The position numbers and the translations under genes are program-made. A model generated the notes under the pieces. The model saw only the letters and a list, made by a program, of their open reading frames with translations. It was not told where the DNA came from and did no database searches. A stretch of DNA of 64,000 nucleotides from Gracilariopsis chorda (taxonomy: Eukaryota > Rhodophyta > Florideophyceae > Gracilariales > Gracilariaceae), in assembly GCA_003194525.1 (NCBI GenBank), contig NBIV01000130.1, positions 1 to 64,000 of the forward strand. The letters are read 5' to 3'. Below are positions 11,062-22,751 of the stretch, piece by piece. The stretch's first letter is position 1. Every line of letters begins with the position of its first letter.

Positions 11062-14000
11062 GTTAAAAATTTACGCACCTGCTTCAGGTTGGTTCAGAAG
11101 TTGGTAGGCTGCAGAAATCAATTCATATCCGGAGTGTGTTGCCGGAAGCCAGAAGCCTAACTCTTAGTTATTCTTGAAATAATTCCTAAATTGTGTGCCG
11201 TTTCAGGCAGTATAAAGAAGGTTTTCTATGGATTGAGCCTTGTCTTTTTTTTGTTGTTATCATTGCAGTTTGAGTCCTTCTAGCCCCTGAATTGGTTGTT
11301 CGTTTGATCTTTTGTTCGTGCAGTTTCTTTTTTTTGGGGCTTTGAGCTACAAGGAACCTTTTTAGTCTAATTTGCCATTCATTTTGGCCCCCTCCGTCAC
11401 CGTCTCGTGATGGCGCCCACAGCAAGCAAGAGATGTGCAGGGATTTGCAGAGTCGTGGCAAGAGAGGGGTGTAGAGTTTTGCGAAGTCGTTGCAAGGGGG
11501 GGGAGTGCAGGGATTTGCGACGGTGGTGCTAGTGTTCGCCGGGTCATCTCAAAGTGGACCGGCGTCGGTCATAGGGCGCGTGAGATGATGCGCTTACAGA
11601 AGAAAATAAAAAAAATTTCAATAAAACCCGATCAGAACATGAGCAGATCATGCTTGTTCAGAACGGCCCTCATTGTGAACGAATCGCCATCTTCCATGCC
11701 TTGAACGAAATACGTGTGTAAGCAGTTCTAAGTCTTCCAATGCCCTGGATCTCCAGCAGTTTGTTATGGCACCTTCCTGAAGAACATAACAGGGCTATGC
11801 CCTTTGTCATGTACGGAACTTCAAGTGTACTAATCCCAGAGGCTTGTTCCACAAAGGATGATGTCTGATTATCCTGGTGTTGACGTTAGGTGACCATACT
11901 TCTACCATGAATCCCTGATAACCCGTTAACGCTATCTCGTATGAGTGGAGCAGGTCGACGTATGTGCGTACGAAGTCTCGAGATCAACCGTGCAGAGGTG
12001 ACTCACCGTACCAATCCATTACTGCCCCCAATCTGGCGGCAGATGTGTGGCGGATACATTCCAGATTTTCAGGTGCGCGCCTGCAGCCCGACAACAAATG
12101 GACCTGCGCAAACAGCCATCGTAAGATGTAACCAGCCTTCCTTCACGATTGCGATACAATTTGTGGTATTTCTCCCCTTGGGTTATTCCTACATCCTTGT
12201 TCAACCTCCACACATCTGATGACTTCATATCCTATTCCACGATGCCGTCATTCTCATTTATGTGTTAGAGTCCACCTTAGCCTAACGCTCGTCATGTGGA
12301 TAGAAACCAAGTGTGTGGTTGACAAATAGAAGCTATCCAAAAGAGCTAGCTCCAACGCCTTTAAACACGTCAGCACGTCTATTACTCTTCTCCCTCCAAA
12401 TGAACCTATTGGCAAGAGGTGAATACATGCACGCTCTCTGGCAAAAAGTTCCGTCACATTATCTGTCCCCATTCTGTCGCCTTTATAAATCTACTGGTTT
12501 GTTCCAGTTCACCGGACTTCTATGATGGACAGTTTCACCAATGGACTCAATCCTGCTTCTCTCGCACTAGTGATGTTCTTTCACAGACAGACCAGGTTTT
12601 GCGCAATCCATATGATAGAAGTCGTATTCTCTGGCCCTTTGCAAAGTCTTCGATACATTTCCCTGCAAGAAGTGTGTACAGCAATGTGGTAAAAGGTTAT
12701 CGCTTTAGCCTTCGACGCCTCAGCAAATTCTATGTTTTGCAGGGAATCTCTTTCAACATAGTCCCTATGTGCTGTCCATATCTACTAATAAAACAAACCT
12801 GCATGTTGATGAAGACCAAATCCATGAGGCCCTTTTGTCTTTTGTCAAGCGCTACTGTTAATGGTATCGAGACTGCGACTGAGTTGATAAGTAGATAGAC
12901 CGCTACCCCTGTAATCCTTTGAAGATAGAAGACTTCTTTAGATCATCCTGTTCTCCGATTCTCTTTGAACCCAACACTAAAGGGTACCTTCACATTCAAA
13001 ACCATGTATGCTGCTTCAAGGAAGTAGTGGCGCGAGCTCTGAAACTTGTCTATTGACATCAGTAAACGTGCAACGGTATGAATGTGGAGCTGTAAATTGC
13101 ACCGGTTAGCCTAATCCGAAGGCATCAGTTCGAGTATGGGGAATAGACGTTTCTGGTGTATTTCTAGTCATACACGTCTTCATGTTACAGTTCGCGAGCG
13201 GAATTGATTTCCTTATTAGGGATGAATTGTTATACGCCGTATTTAGAAACGTTCAGTTCGGATGCATACTTGTCTCTCACGATCTGAACGAACAAAAACA
13301 GCAACTCGTCTATCAAGATGTACGGGCTGTACATCTTAACTTGTTCTTTAGACTATACCAGTATAAGCTGTGGGACCGAAGATCGTGATTGTTTGCCTGT
13401 GTTCACAGTGGAGGACTTCGCAGCAGACTGCCAGGCAGAATATATCTCTTCATTCAAATAATTAGAACGGATATTCTTTGCCGGAGGAAGGTGTTGACGA
13501 AAGGGGGCGTATCCTTGGTATCTTCGATGGGCTGTCAGACAAGCACAACACTGGAAAACAGTATAATAGAAAAGCACCCATTGTGTTGATCACTGAAGTC
13601 TGCTTGTTTAAAGATGTTGTGCGCCAATCAATGAGAACCGCATCGATGTAGAATGAATTACAGGGGCTTTCCTCATTCAACCCGACGGGCACGGGGAGAA
13701 GGATAAGAGGCGTGGTAGATTAAGTTCTACTCGTCTTACCCAAACCTCGCAGCCTAGGTAAGAATCAAGCATTACAGTCCGATGAGACTACCACGTTCCG
13801 AGCCCCTGTGCTTTCATTTTTCACATAGAGATGTGATCTTTGAAGTCTTTACAGCGATCCTTACGCAGTCTGATAGAAGAGAATGGAGAGAAAGTTTTGC
13901 CTCTGGCTGTCATACAACTCGTAATCTGGACTGTTATTTCTGTTTAGAATGGACTCAGCCATGAAAAAGGTTTTTGCTGTCTCTCAAGCGAGTGCTCGTA

Positions 14001-14290
14001 CTTGCTAAACAAACGCCAAAAAGGTTAGAAGTTGTGGAGTGGGCTTCGACCCGCAGCAGTGTATCTTATGCCAATGAAGATCACAATACATTGATCAGTA
14101 GCACGAGTGACGATGAATTCTCTCCGAGGTGTTGGAGCACTACCCCAGACCAGTGACAGGTTGTTTACACAACTTACCACTACATTTCTTTGGTATCATA
14201 TCTATCATATCTGGGATGCACCACGTCACCTTCTGGGTTCCAGATCACGAGTGAATGAAAATTCCTTGTCCATATGAAGTGCGTTGCTTG
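11062..14290. other. Gene-poor stretch, nothing firmly recognised
   Basis: All open frames here are short and overlap in shadow patterns. Plus-strand translation around 12790-12850 (HVDEDQIHEALLSFVKRY) and 13500-13640 looks protein-like, but I could not tie it to a family. The interval is probably old transposon debris. No tRNA, rRNA or array structure is evident. Confidence 0.4.
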
Positions 14291-14300
14291 TTATAAAAGG
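14291..14300 (+). promoter_or_regulatory. TATA box upstream of the zinc-finger gene
   Basis: TTATAAAAGG lies 186 bases before the ATG of the two-finger C2H2 gene. The match to the eukaryotic TATA consensus is strong and the distance leaves room for a 5' untranslated region of about 150 nt. Confidence 0.5.
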
Positions 14301-14476
14301 TAGAGGCCTTGGTTCACGGCGGCAAGTTGTTCACCCTCCATGCCAGCCCCTCCCGTGTTTATTGAGAAACCGAAATTGTTTCTATTGCACACCTCACTTT
14401 TCCTGGTCGATCTATCTTATTTCGACTTAATCAAGGTTGTCTTGCACAGTCAAGTTTTCAAACGTTTTCGAGAAAC

Positions 14477-15224
14477 ATGTCTTCCTCGAGAAAGGATGCT
14501 CTGAAGAAGAGTAGACAGATGGACACACACAGGCAGATGGATTCCAGTCTCTCCTTTCCCGTACTTAGGCTTCAAGGTTCGCCTCGCCATTTGAACTCCG
14601 GGCCTCAACACAGCCCGTCGCCTTCTTTACAAGACTCTACAAACCCTAGGACGTACTGGAACACAGTTCTCTCTCAGTCATCACCTTCGGAAAGCGCTTC
14701 CGCACCACGACCAAGACCATCGGAAGCTGGCTCTTCAACACAGCCGGTGAACTTTGAGCTGGACCCCAACTTCAAGGCCTACGGAATGTCAAGTTCTCTA
14801 AATCGGAAACGTTCCAATTGCTTGGGTCTTATGATTGATCCTGTGCCCGACACAAGACGCAGCACTGCGTCACGGCCATTCGGCTGCCACCTATGTAAGG
14901 GAAGGTTTGAACGCATTGGACATCTTAATGTACGAGTCCCATTCATAAACATCAATAGCTGCAGAAAAGATCCTGTTGTGATACTCTACTGACACTTCTT
15001 CTGTTCTTCCTTCCGTATAGGCCCATGTTGACGCTGTTCACAATGCTCGTCAACCATACAAATGCCACTATGAGCATTGCGGTAAGGCTTTCAGTCACAA
15101 GTCTAGTCTTTATCGACATGTTAGAGGAATACATGAGAGAAGAGCCCAAGAGCAAGCTTCCGCAACTCCTTCAACACTTCCTTTTAAATCGCAAGGGAAG
15201 GGGGTGCGTCCGAAAGACAAATGA
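14477..15224 (+). CDS. Two-finger C2H2 zinc-finger protein, two exons (14477-14929, 15021-15224)
   Basis: Exon 1 encodes 151 residues: a Ser/Pro/Gln-rich disordered N-terminus, then the start of a zinc finger (FGCHLCKGRFERIGHLN). A GT...AG intron of 91 bp in phase 0 follows. Exon 2 completes finger 1 (AHVDAVH) and adds finger 2 (YKCHYEHCGKAFSHKSSLY, then RHVRGIH), ending after a basic tail at TGA 15222-15224. The total is 218 residues. The spacing C-x2-C-x12-H-x4-H and C-x4-C-x12-H-x4-H is classical for DNA-binding fingers. The splice is supported because it joins the two halves of a finger in frame. The protein is probably a nuclear transcription factor; its target is unknown. Confidence 0.85.
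14930..15020 (+). other. Spliceosomal intron, 91 bp, inside zinc finger 1
   Basis: The intron begins GTACGAGT and ends CGTATAG, with a pyrimidine-rich stretch before the acceptor. It falls between codons (phase 0), between the leucine helix and the two zinc-binding histidines of finger 1. It is the only intron I could support in a host gene of this window. Confidence 0.8.
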
Positions 15225-17857
15225 AGTTCACTTTGAAATTTGTTTGAGAGACTGGTCATGCTTGATTATCAGAACCCTTCTTACTTCTTTCTTTGTTTCC
15301 TCGTTCCGCGGGCGCATGTCTTCTATCTTGTACGGCCCGATAGAAGTATCCTCACTGATTTACTTCTGTTGATGTAGGGAGGCTAGTGAATACCTATGCA
15401 AGAAGAGGCCAGTGTCAGACCCTCAATGATCAATAGGTTTAGAAGCCACAAATGTATATTCAATATGTATTCACATAATTCTACCTTTTGGAGGACAATG
15501 AACAATATGTTGACTTGCGCTAAAGCTGGATTGCAGTTTGTGTTTGTATGATGTCCAACTGCAGCTGATGTTCGACGGAGTCGAGGCTTTCAAGGGTGAA
15601 GAACGCTGAAAGAGAGCTATCTCTCTCCGTAGGCCTTGCCTGCGAGAGTTGTCAGCATGCTGGTACGTTTGGTAAACTCAGTGACAATAAAGAATTCCTC
15701 CAGGTTACCTTGCGTTGTCTTCTTCGGGAAGCAGCGCTTTGGCTATCGTTCAAACGCAAGGCCCGAATTAAAGGGTGTTGTTGCTCGACTGTGGTAGGTA
15801 AACAAATGTGCTGGACTGCTCGAATGAGTTGTAGTCTTCTAAAAAAATGCTCCCGAGGCTTTAAAACGCTTTAACTCTACCATCGAAGATTGTCGATCTG
15901 CTTAACAGGAGAATCAGCAACAAGCAAACTGAACGCACAACTGGGAACTTTGTTTTTGAGGCAAACGCTTGCCCATTGTGTGCCTCGTGGATACGAAATG
16001 CAGTCTCCAATCCACGAAGCAGTTCCTCTGGATCTTCAGTTGGGACGGGAGAGACCAGTATCGCGCGAAGTCAACCTAGGCTGTCCTTCACGAACCCCAA
16101 CTTACTTCGAATTACAGGTACAAGCCTTTGATTATTGTTATATATGGGCTTGGTTTGGTAGGCTCGAGACTCTACCAGATGCTGTTCATCAAAGGCGCTT
16201 CGTCCCTCTGCCGATGTATTGACATAACAAAAGGCAACGATCCCATATAGTAGTTCTCATCGGCACTTCTTCTCTTCGTGTAATGCTTGACTGGGAAGAA
16301 AGCATATCTCGTACGTGTAGATCAGGTTGTACTCATATCTTTAATGCATATGGGTGGAGTACATCTCTGAACGACACTAGGAGGCTTGATTGTGCGTATC
16401 AAAGCCCCGTTTTTCGGCGCGTAATTGTGGGATGCTGCCAAACCTTTTTGTCACGAAAACAGATGAACGTCAGATTGTACGCTTGGAAATACCAAGGGTA
16501 GACATCCAAACAAACGCAAAAGCTAGTTTTTTCTCACGATCACCAAACATCAGAAATAGACTCATGACCATGAAGACGTCTACCACGTAGAAAAGTGTAC
16601 TGTTTTTGAGTGGAACTATAAGAGTCAGAGGTTAAACCCTGCGTCGACGCCGTACATCTGCCTACCACTCGAGTCAGGTTAATGTTACCAGCGAATTAAC
16701 TGAGTTCTGAAGAAGACTGACATTATTTAGGTGGTGAACAAACTTCCGTAATTGCAGCAATGCTGGCACATATTGGTGAACTGAGGTGTATGATTCATGG
16801 GATAAGAATGCACACATATGAATGGACGCTGTTGAACTGATTAAAGTGAAATATCAGCACTAGTGAGCTCCCACAGGGATTAGATTCCTTTTTATCGAAG
16901 CCTCCTGAGAAGAAGCTGAATGTCGCAACTGTACGGGTAGGGGTTGAAGAGTTAGATTGCTAGCTCCATAATGATAGTGGACCATAACGCTTGCTTGCTT
17001 CTTTGCTGCCACTTGCAGGAAAGACATGCTCTCTTTGCTCATAGGCCTTCTCCAGTTTTCTTGATTTTTTTAACCCTTTCAATCCCAAAAAATTAACAGA
17101 TATATATATCCGACAAGAGAGTAGTCCGGTATGGTGATTGGCTCGCCAAACTTTTGTTTTGTTTCAGGCGGGCTGTGAGCCACAACTTGGAGAAGTAAGT
17201 TTCTTCTCGATATTATTATCCGATAAGAGTTGCAATATTACTGGCAAAGAGGTTTGCGTTCTTTGCAGCACCAATGACATGTCTGCGAAACGCCAACGAA
17301 TGTTTACAATTGGCCACCCAGTTGACCAGATTTATCTGCTTTATGTATCAGTTTACGTTTGTTGGTAGTGAAAGGGTCAACCCTTTCACTACCAGAGATT
17401 AGAGAAGATATACTGCACCATTTTTCGGAAAGGATTTGATTTACGAGAGGTCATACAAAAGTTTGAGTGTAAAGAGCTCTGGTCATGCAAGCGAAGTTCT
17501 GGCTAGCAATGGAGCTGGTGATGTCATTTCTCATGTGGCGAAGCTCATAGCCTGTGTATTAAAGTTATACACGTACATTTCCATTCAAACAATCTGACGA
17601 GCAGCAAACCAACAATATCTCATGTTCAAAAGCAAACTAAATGGCCTCCTCTCTCGAAAGACATTTAAAACCTTCTTGCGAACCTCAACTTCTTTACAAA
17701 CCACTCTTTGAGTAATGACATTGTCTCACTTCGATTTTACTTCCAACCCGGCCTTCTGCGAACAATTTTTGCGTACTGCCATCAGAACACGCTATCGTAA
17801 CCGAACTACAGACTCTTAAACGGTGTGGCTGAGACGGTTTCATGAACGTGAACCACT
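15225..17857. other. Gene-poor stretch before the Hint gene
   Basis: Open frames (for example near 15596-15874 and 15890-16222) have no family resemblance and look like chance. A 15-bp-arm hairpin sits at 17363-17394. No RNA gene was recognised. Confidence 0.4.
17363..17394. repeat. Perfect short hairpin
   Basis: The arms, about 15 nt each, are exactly complementary around a two-base CA centre; the left arm begins TGGTAGTGAAAGGGT. It sits 464 bases before the Hint gene ATG. The function is unknown: a terminator of an upstream transcript, or the remnant of a foldback element. Confidence 0.75.
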
Positions 17858-19237
17858 ATGCTTCATTTCAGAATCGCTGTTATAAGTCTTGTTGCCCTAC
17901 TGTGGTTGCATTTCACAAAAGGAGAGACGAGTGAAAACATCCACCAGAACTTGACTGGCGTGTATCACTACGTTAGCGTGAGGGATTTGTTGCAAATCCT
18001 ACCAGGCGACCCCTTCTTCTTATCACTAATATGCCCAAAAACTCTTCTTGTAAACGGTTCAGAAACGCAGTCCTCGGTAAATATTGCATTCTTAGCTGAA
18101 CCAGAAAGGAATTCTACGTGTTCTATCAACTCCATCAATAATTCCCAGTCAGTTGTTTCGTTTCAGAGTTTCTCTATAAGCTCAACTTTAGCTGCAAGGA
18201 TTTCTACGAGAAACACCATGTCTATAGAGAGCGTTGCGGAACATTTCCCACTTCTCGTAGGAAACGTGATGAATGGAATATTGGAATGTGCGTTATTGAA
18301 CGCGTCTATACCAAATGCACAAATTGTGGCGCAAGATATGGGATATTTCCACACATTGCTGAACTTCTACAAGAAAAGTGGAAGCACTCTTGGAAGCCCC
18401 GTGACTGAGATTGATGTTTCATCTCTGGCTCCAGTCGAGCATTCTTTCTCGCTGAACATCGCAGTGGACTCCGTAAATGGTATTGGATGCTCTTATTTGA
18501 AAGAATCGGATGAAATTCGAATTAGACAAGGAATTTCTAGGCTGCACGATACCCCTTCCCCCAGCTCGCCCGTACCAACTCAGAATGCATCGGTGTCACC
18601 GTCAGAAGGTGGTGATTCTACCAAGAACAGCGAGAGTGCTTGCTTCCCCAGCACGGCTTGGGTGAAGCTTTCTAATGGATCGTTTGCAATGATGAGTGAG
18701 GTTCAAGAAGGGGATATGGTACTGGATGGAGACGGCACTTATAGCAAAGTTTTAATGTTCACCCACGCGGACTCAGAGGTGGAATCTGAATTCGTGTTGC
18801 TCAAGACGAGCATCGGAAGTATTGTGACATCTCCCTTGCATTACGTTTACGTGAACTCAGAGCTGAAATCCGCACGGTACGTGAAAGTCGGGGACATGCT
18901 GAGTCAGGTGAAGGGAGAAAACACGGAGAGCATTTCTGTGGAACAGGTTATAGAAAAGAAGACGCTCTACTTGCCGGGTCTATACAATCCACAGACAGTA
19001 AGCGGGAATATTGTAGTATTCTGGGACGGAGATGGAGTTATGGCGAGTACATACACAGAAAGCATACCGCCAGTACTGGCTCACATTCTGCTAGCTCCTC
19101 TGCGATGGGCTGAGAGAAACTTCGGGACTACGTTCCCAGCGCTGACGAGAGTCTTCGCAAAAGGCGATAGGCGTTTCTCCGCAGCTGTTGTTCGCGCGCT
19201 AGTGGCAGAGGCAGGTTCACCGCGGGGCCCGTTGTAG
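17858..19237 (+). CDS. Secreted protein with C-terminal Hedgehog-type Hint (Hog) domain
   Basis: 459 residues. Residues 1-22 form a signal peptide (RIAVISLVALLWLHF, then a polar cleavage region). Residues 25-240 are a novel N-terminal domain with several N-x-S/T sites and Cys residues. A Ser/Pro linker leads to the Hint domain, which starts at Cys262 (ACFPSTAWVKLSNGSF), the nucleophile position of Hedgehog and intein autoprocessing. Thr324-Ser325-Pro326-Leu327-His328 occupies the block B T-x-x-H site. The end (VVFWDGDGVMASTYTESI, then LAHILLAPLRWA) resembles the end of Hedgehog Hint. The inferred role is self-cleavage before Cys262 in the secretory pathway. No sterol-recognition region is evident, so lipid transfer is doubtful. 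Confidence 0.85.
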   Translation: MLHFRIAVISLVALLWLHFTKGETSENIHQNLTGVYHYVSVRDLLQILPGDPFFLSLICPKTLLVNGSETQSSVNIAFLAEPERNSTCSINSINNSQSVVSFQSFSISSTLAARISTRNTMSIESVAEHFPLLVGNVMNGILECALLNASIPNAQIVAQDMGYFHTLLNFYKKSGSTLGSPVTEIDVSSLAPVEHSFSLNIAVDSVNGIGCSYLKESDEIRIRQGISRLHDTPSPSSPVPTQNASVSPSEGGDSTKNSESACFPSTAWVKLSNGSFAMMSEVQEGDMVLDGDGTYSKVLMFTHADSEVESEFVLLKTSIGSIVTSPLHYVYVNSELKSARYVKVGDMLSQVKGENTESISVEQVIEKKTLYLPGLYNPQTVSGNIVVFWDGDGVMASTYTESIPPVLAHILLAPLRWAERNFGTTFPALTRVFAKGDRRFSAAVVRALVAEAGSPRGPL

Positions 19238-19573
19238 ATAGCGGCCAAGTTGCAGTAAACTCGAAAGAAGCGCAAGAGCGCGAGAAAGCGGCCACTCGCA
19301 GCAAGGCGCTGTAAGCGAGGCCACGGTGCGTGGGGTGGGAAGTCGTCGATCGCCTCAGCGCGTGCTTCCGACTGCGGCGCGCTGACCCGTCGAAGAAGCG
19401 TTCTGTGACGCAAGCAGGCGACCAACGTTCGCCGCGCCCGGCAGCTACAGCGACATGCTCCTCTCAAAGCAGCCTGTCCATCTGCGCGGCCCATTCCTTC
19501 ATTCCGTTCGGATCCTCCACGCCGCTCCCTTTCTCCTTCCGCCCACCCCACCTTTTCCCATTCCCCCGTCGAG
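19238..19573. other. GC-rich spacer, probable promoter of the following gene
   Basis: 336 bases between two plus-strand genes. The spacer is GC-rich and then pyrimidine-rich (CT runs near 19510-19570) just before the next ATG, as is common in 5' leaders. An opposite-strand frame covering 19081-19551 is Arg/Ala-rich and overlaps the Hint gene; it is taken as a shadow. Confidence 0.4.
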
Positions 19574-21454
19574 ATGCTTCATCCTGAATCCTTCGACTTC
19601 GAGGCTCAGTTTCATCACGCGCAGGAAGGTTACTCCGACACCCAACTCCAAATTGATAACCCCTTTCACATGGATCCCCGTCTTCAGCGCAAGATTTTTG
19701 TTTGCCAGAAGCGCTTTCGTCGCTACCGGAATAGAGCTCCTCCGCTTTATCCCCCGCATCAAGCCCAACCCTCCCCCAACCATAACTCCCAGAGCAAGTC
19801 CTTCATGAAACAAATTCCTGGAGCTTTCAAGACACTCATCGCTCGTTCTTCCCACTCTCAGCCATCAAGCAATGCCCCGCTCCGTCTTAACCGCTTGCAT
19901 GGTGCCAGAAATAGTCGATTGTCTGTTTTATCCCCCGCGTTGCGTAGGGAGTTTCGGCGGATGAGTTACAGAACTCCGCAGTCCTCCCGGGTCGTCGTTG
20001 ACCTGAATAACAGTATACCGCAACACTCCCCTCATCAGAGTCACAATGTGCCCATGCAACACTTTTCGAATCCAGCAACTCACATTCAGAATACGAATTA
20101 CCATCAGTCTGAACCATCATCACGCTGGGCAGATAATGAAGAATATCTCGTGGAGCTCAGGGACACATCTACAGATCCATCTGCTCAAAAAGGGATTTCA
20201 AAGCCACCAGAAAGGCCAAGAACTCCTCCCTTTCAACCAAAGAAACCATCTGAGCACCCCATCAACATCGCAACATTGATTCACCGGTATGACAATGACA
20301 TTTCGCCCATGAAGAACAAGCCATCCACTGTCGAGCGACCGTCACTGAGTCCAGAGGCCCAGCACAAATATGCTACGATTAGAGCACTGTTCGAGAACCT
20401 TACAGACGAAAATCGCGTTTCTTCATCAAAGAACCCCCCTCGGAGCCAAACGGCGCCGGTTGTATATGTCAGAGCAAACAAAGCCGCTACATGCGAACCG
20501 CGATTACTTTCACCAACTACCAGCGAGCCCTCAAATCCTGCTTCGGAACAATTGCCTCAGGGCGCTACCAAGCGCTACGGCACTCGACACGCACCGCCAG
20601 TTGAGAGTCCCACATCGGCTTTTGAACAAGACAGTAGCCCAACTGAGTATTCATTCCTTTCCTCTGTTACAGCAAGCCCTTACGACGACCCATTTCTGCG
20701 CGGCGCAGAGCTAAGAGACGAAGGTAAAGAGCAATATTCGCATGCTCAGGCTCAGAAGGGCTCGCAGACGCAGGAAATGCCGGAACGTATGAACTTGAAG
20801 GACCTTTTCGATTCTCTTCAAGTATCTACAACTGATGATGAAGCTGCTGGTCGCATTTCTCCGAATTGTAGGGCGACCGCGGAAACTACATCAACGGTGG
20901 CGAGGCTCATCGAGAAGTATGGAAGAGTGGGCGAGGATATTGAGCAGACCATGAAAACTAACAACGAAGCCGTATGGATTAGTCAGGAAAGGGATAAGCG
21001 CCAGGAAGAAGAGCAGCCGGATAGGTTACTGGTACTAGAAGATGAGGATGAGATTCAAAAGGTGTACAAGACGGACAACAATCCAGTTCAGTATAGAAGC
21101 GAGGGGATCTCACAACGGGAGGGGGGTGTGGAGGCGATTCCATGGGAAGTTCGTCTTAAGTCATTCAATAGAGATGGAGCTGAAGCCATAGGTCGTACGA
21201 CAGAGCTCAAGAGCTCTGAGAAAAGTGAAGTCACTGCGGCGCATGAGCGCGTGAAGTCTTTCAGTTTGTACAGCGGAAGTGATCAGCACTCCAAGCCCAG
21301 ATCACGAAGTGACACTAGAGGCCGAAGGTGGCATACTCGCCATGCGAGTGCCTTGAATAAGTCGTGGATCGGTAAGGTGGCACGGCAACAAGCGCATAAG
21401 GTGAAGCGTCAAGTCGGGACCATGAGGAACATGATATCTGCTGATGACTACTAG
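19574..21454 (+). CDS. Large disordered protein with paired short motifs, function unknown
   Basis: 626 residues, single exon, ATG to TAG. No known domain. The protein is Pro/Ser/Gln-rich and mostly disordered, with a basic C-terminus (VARQQAHKVKRQVGTM). Two short motifs each occur twice in mirrored order. Motif A is IATLIHRYDNDI near residue 232 and VARLIEKYGRVGEDI near 442. Motif B is IRALFENLTDE near 269 and LKDLFDSLQVSTTDDE near 408. Repeated amphipathic helices in a disordered chain suggest a scaffold binding partner proteins. The length of the open frame makes a real gene likely. Confidence 0.72.
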   Translation: MLHPESFDFEAQFHHAQEGYSDTQLQIDNPFHMDPRLQRKIFVCQKRFRRYRNRAPPLYPPHQAQPSPNHNSQSKSFMKQIPGAFKTLIARSSHSQPSSNAPLRLNRLHGARNSRLSVLSPALRREFRRMSYRTPQSSRVVVDLNNSIPQHSPHQSHNVPMQHFSNPATHIQNTNYHQSEPSSRWADNEEYLVELRDTSTDPSAQKGISKPPERPRTPPFQPKKPSEHPINIATLIHRYDNDISPMKNKPSTVERPSLSPEAQHKYATIRALFENLTDENRVSSSKNPPRSQTAPVVYVRANKAATCEPRLLSPTTSEPSNPASEQLPQGATKRYGTRHAPPVESPTSAFEQDSSPTEYSFLSSVTASPYDDPFLRGAELRDEGKEQYSHAQAQKGSQTQEMPERMNLKDLFDSLQVSTTDDEAAGRISPNCRATAETTSTVARLIEKYGRVGEDIEQTMKTNNEAVWISQERDKRQEEEQPDRLLVLEDEDEIQKVYKTDNNPVQYRSEGISQREGGVEAIPWEVRLKSFNRDGAEAIGRTTELKSSEKSEVTAAHERVKSFSLYSGSDQHSKPRSRSDTRGRRWHTRHASALNKSWIGKVARQQAHKVKRQVGTMRNMISADDY

Positions 21455-22751
21455 TTGTCTTCAATGGACAGCATGACTTTTCGTGTGCGAACTCCCTCGA
21501 GGGACTTCGATTGTGCGTCCGTTTCAGTCGGAGATGTCCGGGATTTGATTCGAATTAACCGTTTACCGCTGTATGAGCTATCGGCATATTGCCAGGACGA
21601 AAGCCTGGCAACGGTAACCGTTTCCCCGATGGATACTCGTGGAATTCTACAAGGCATTGTACCGTTCCGTTTGGGCTCGTTGCCTCTCGATTTCACGCTC
21701 AACTCCGGAAGAAGCTCCGGGAAGGCCAGACACTTCTGATGTCGCTTAGACGTTGCTCCGAATTACGGCACAAGGGTACGACGGGTAAAGGGTCATCCTT
21801 GTAGCCTTTGAAACCTTTACCCCCGCGTTAACCCTTTAACCCTCTTACAAGGGTCAGCAACCGCTAGCCTCCTGTTACGACTGTATCTACCTCCCACTTT
21901 GGAGAGATGTGTCGCTTCCCTCTCTTTAGTTAGGAACTCGAGTAGAACAAACCAAGATTCTTCCGTAAGCAAGATTACCAACAAGGGAAGGACTGTACGG
22001 CAAAAGAGCTACAACTTAAGTTCTCGGAGCGTTGTCTCAAAGTTTGAAGCTGGTCTGAAATTATCCAGGACGCCTTATGAAATGCATGTTGCAAAGGTTG
22101 GGAGGGATAGCCTTCCACTTTCCAGCATCAGCCTGCTACCGAACTTGAGACGAAAAACGCGCCCCTGAAGAGCACTCCAACTGCATCTGCGGGAGATATT
22201 TTGTCGATGGTTGCGATTTTGATGGGCAGAAAATGATGTGATGGGGCCGTTGTCCTAGACTCAGAACTTGCGTCATGCGCAAGATTAAGAACTCTTTCTG
22301 GTACAACCGTACAGGGCCAGAGCCAATTGCATTATCCCAGTCTTCGACATTTGGGTTAAGAGTTGGATTGCTAACCCTAGCCTTCAACACTACGTGTAGC
22401 AATCTAACCCTTCAACTTGTCTTTGGAGCAGTATGGTTGGTTGCATACACCACAATACTGTCCACACATTTACCCCCCTCCACGAATCAATCCATTGTTC
22501 TACTGTATGGACCATGTCACCAAATCCCGCGACCAGTCTGCAGAGCCATCTTTTTTCTTTCGTACGAGCCCACACACAAGCATGTTTTGGAACACGCGCT
22601 TCTCATTGCATGTCCCACCGCCCATTGCGATGGCCGTCTTCGAAGCAAATGCATGCAGCATTGCTTCCACGTCTTCGCCATCCTTGTTTTTTCTGTGCAA
22701 CGCTTTTCAGGTGCAACCCAATACCAAAGCCCTAGCTTCTGAGCCCGTGCT
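21455..22751. other. Spacer with inverted repeats
   Basis: Short frames (for example 21899-22168) show no family. A small hairpin (TTGCCAGG with CCTGGCAA) lies at about 21589-21611. An imperfect hairpin at about 22355-22405 has 12-nt arms (GTTGGATTGCTA with TAGCAATCTAAC). The end of the spacer, TACTCGCAG at about 22753-22761, resembles a splice acceptor, so a 5' exon of the next gene cannot be excluded. Confidence 0.4.

Noticed and set aside
12000-13740. Possible Ty1/copia or other pol remains
   Set aside because: A few protein-like phrases, but no RT, integrase or RNase H motif could be placed with confidence.
19081-19551. 156-codon minus-strand frame overlapping the Hint gene
   Set aside because: Arg/Ala/Gly-rich shadow of GC-rich sequence with no family resemblance; it overlaps a well-supported gene.
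22435-22735. Overlapping Cys/His-rich frames on both strands
   Set aside because: Several mutually overlapping frames of similar length without any motif; treated as spacer before the PP2A-like gene.
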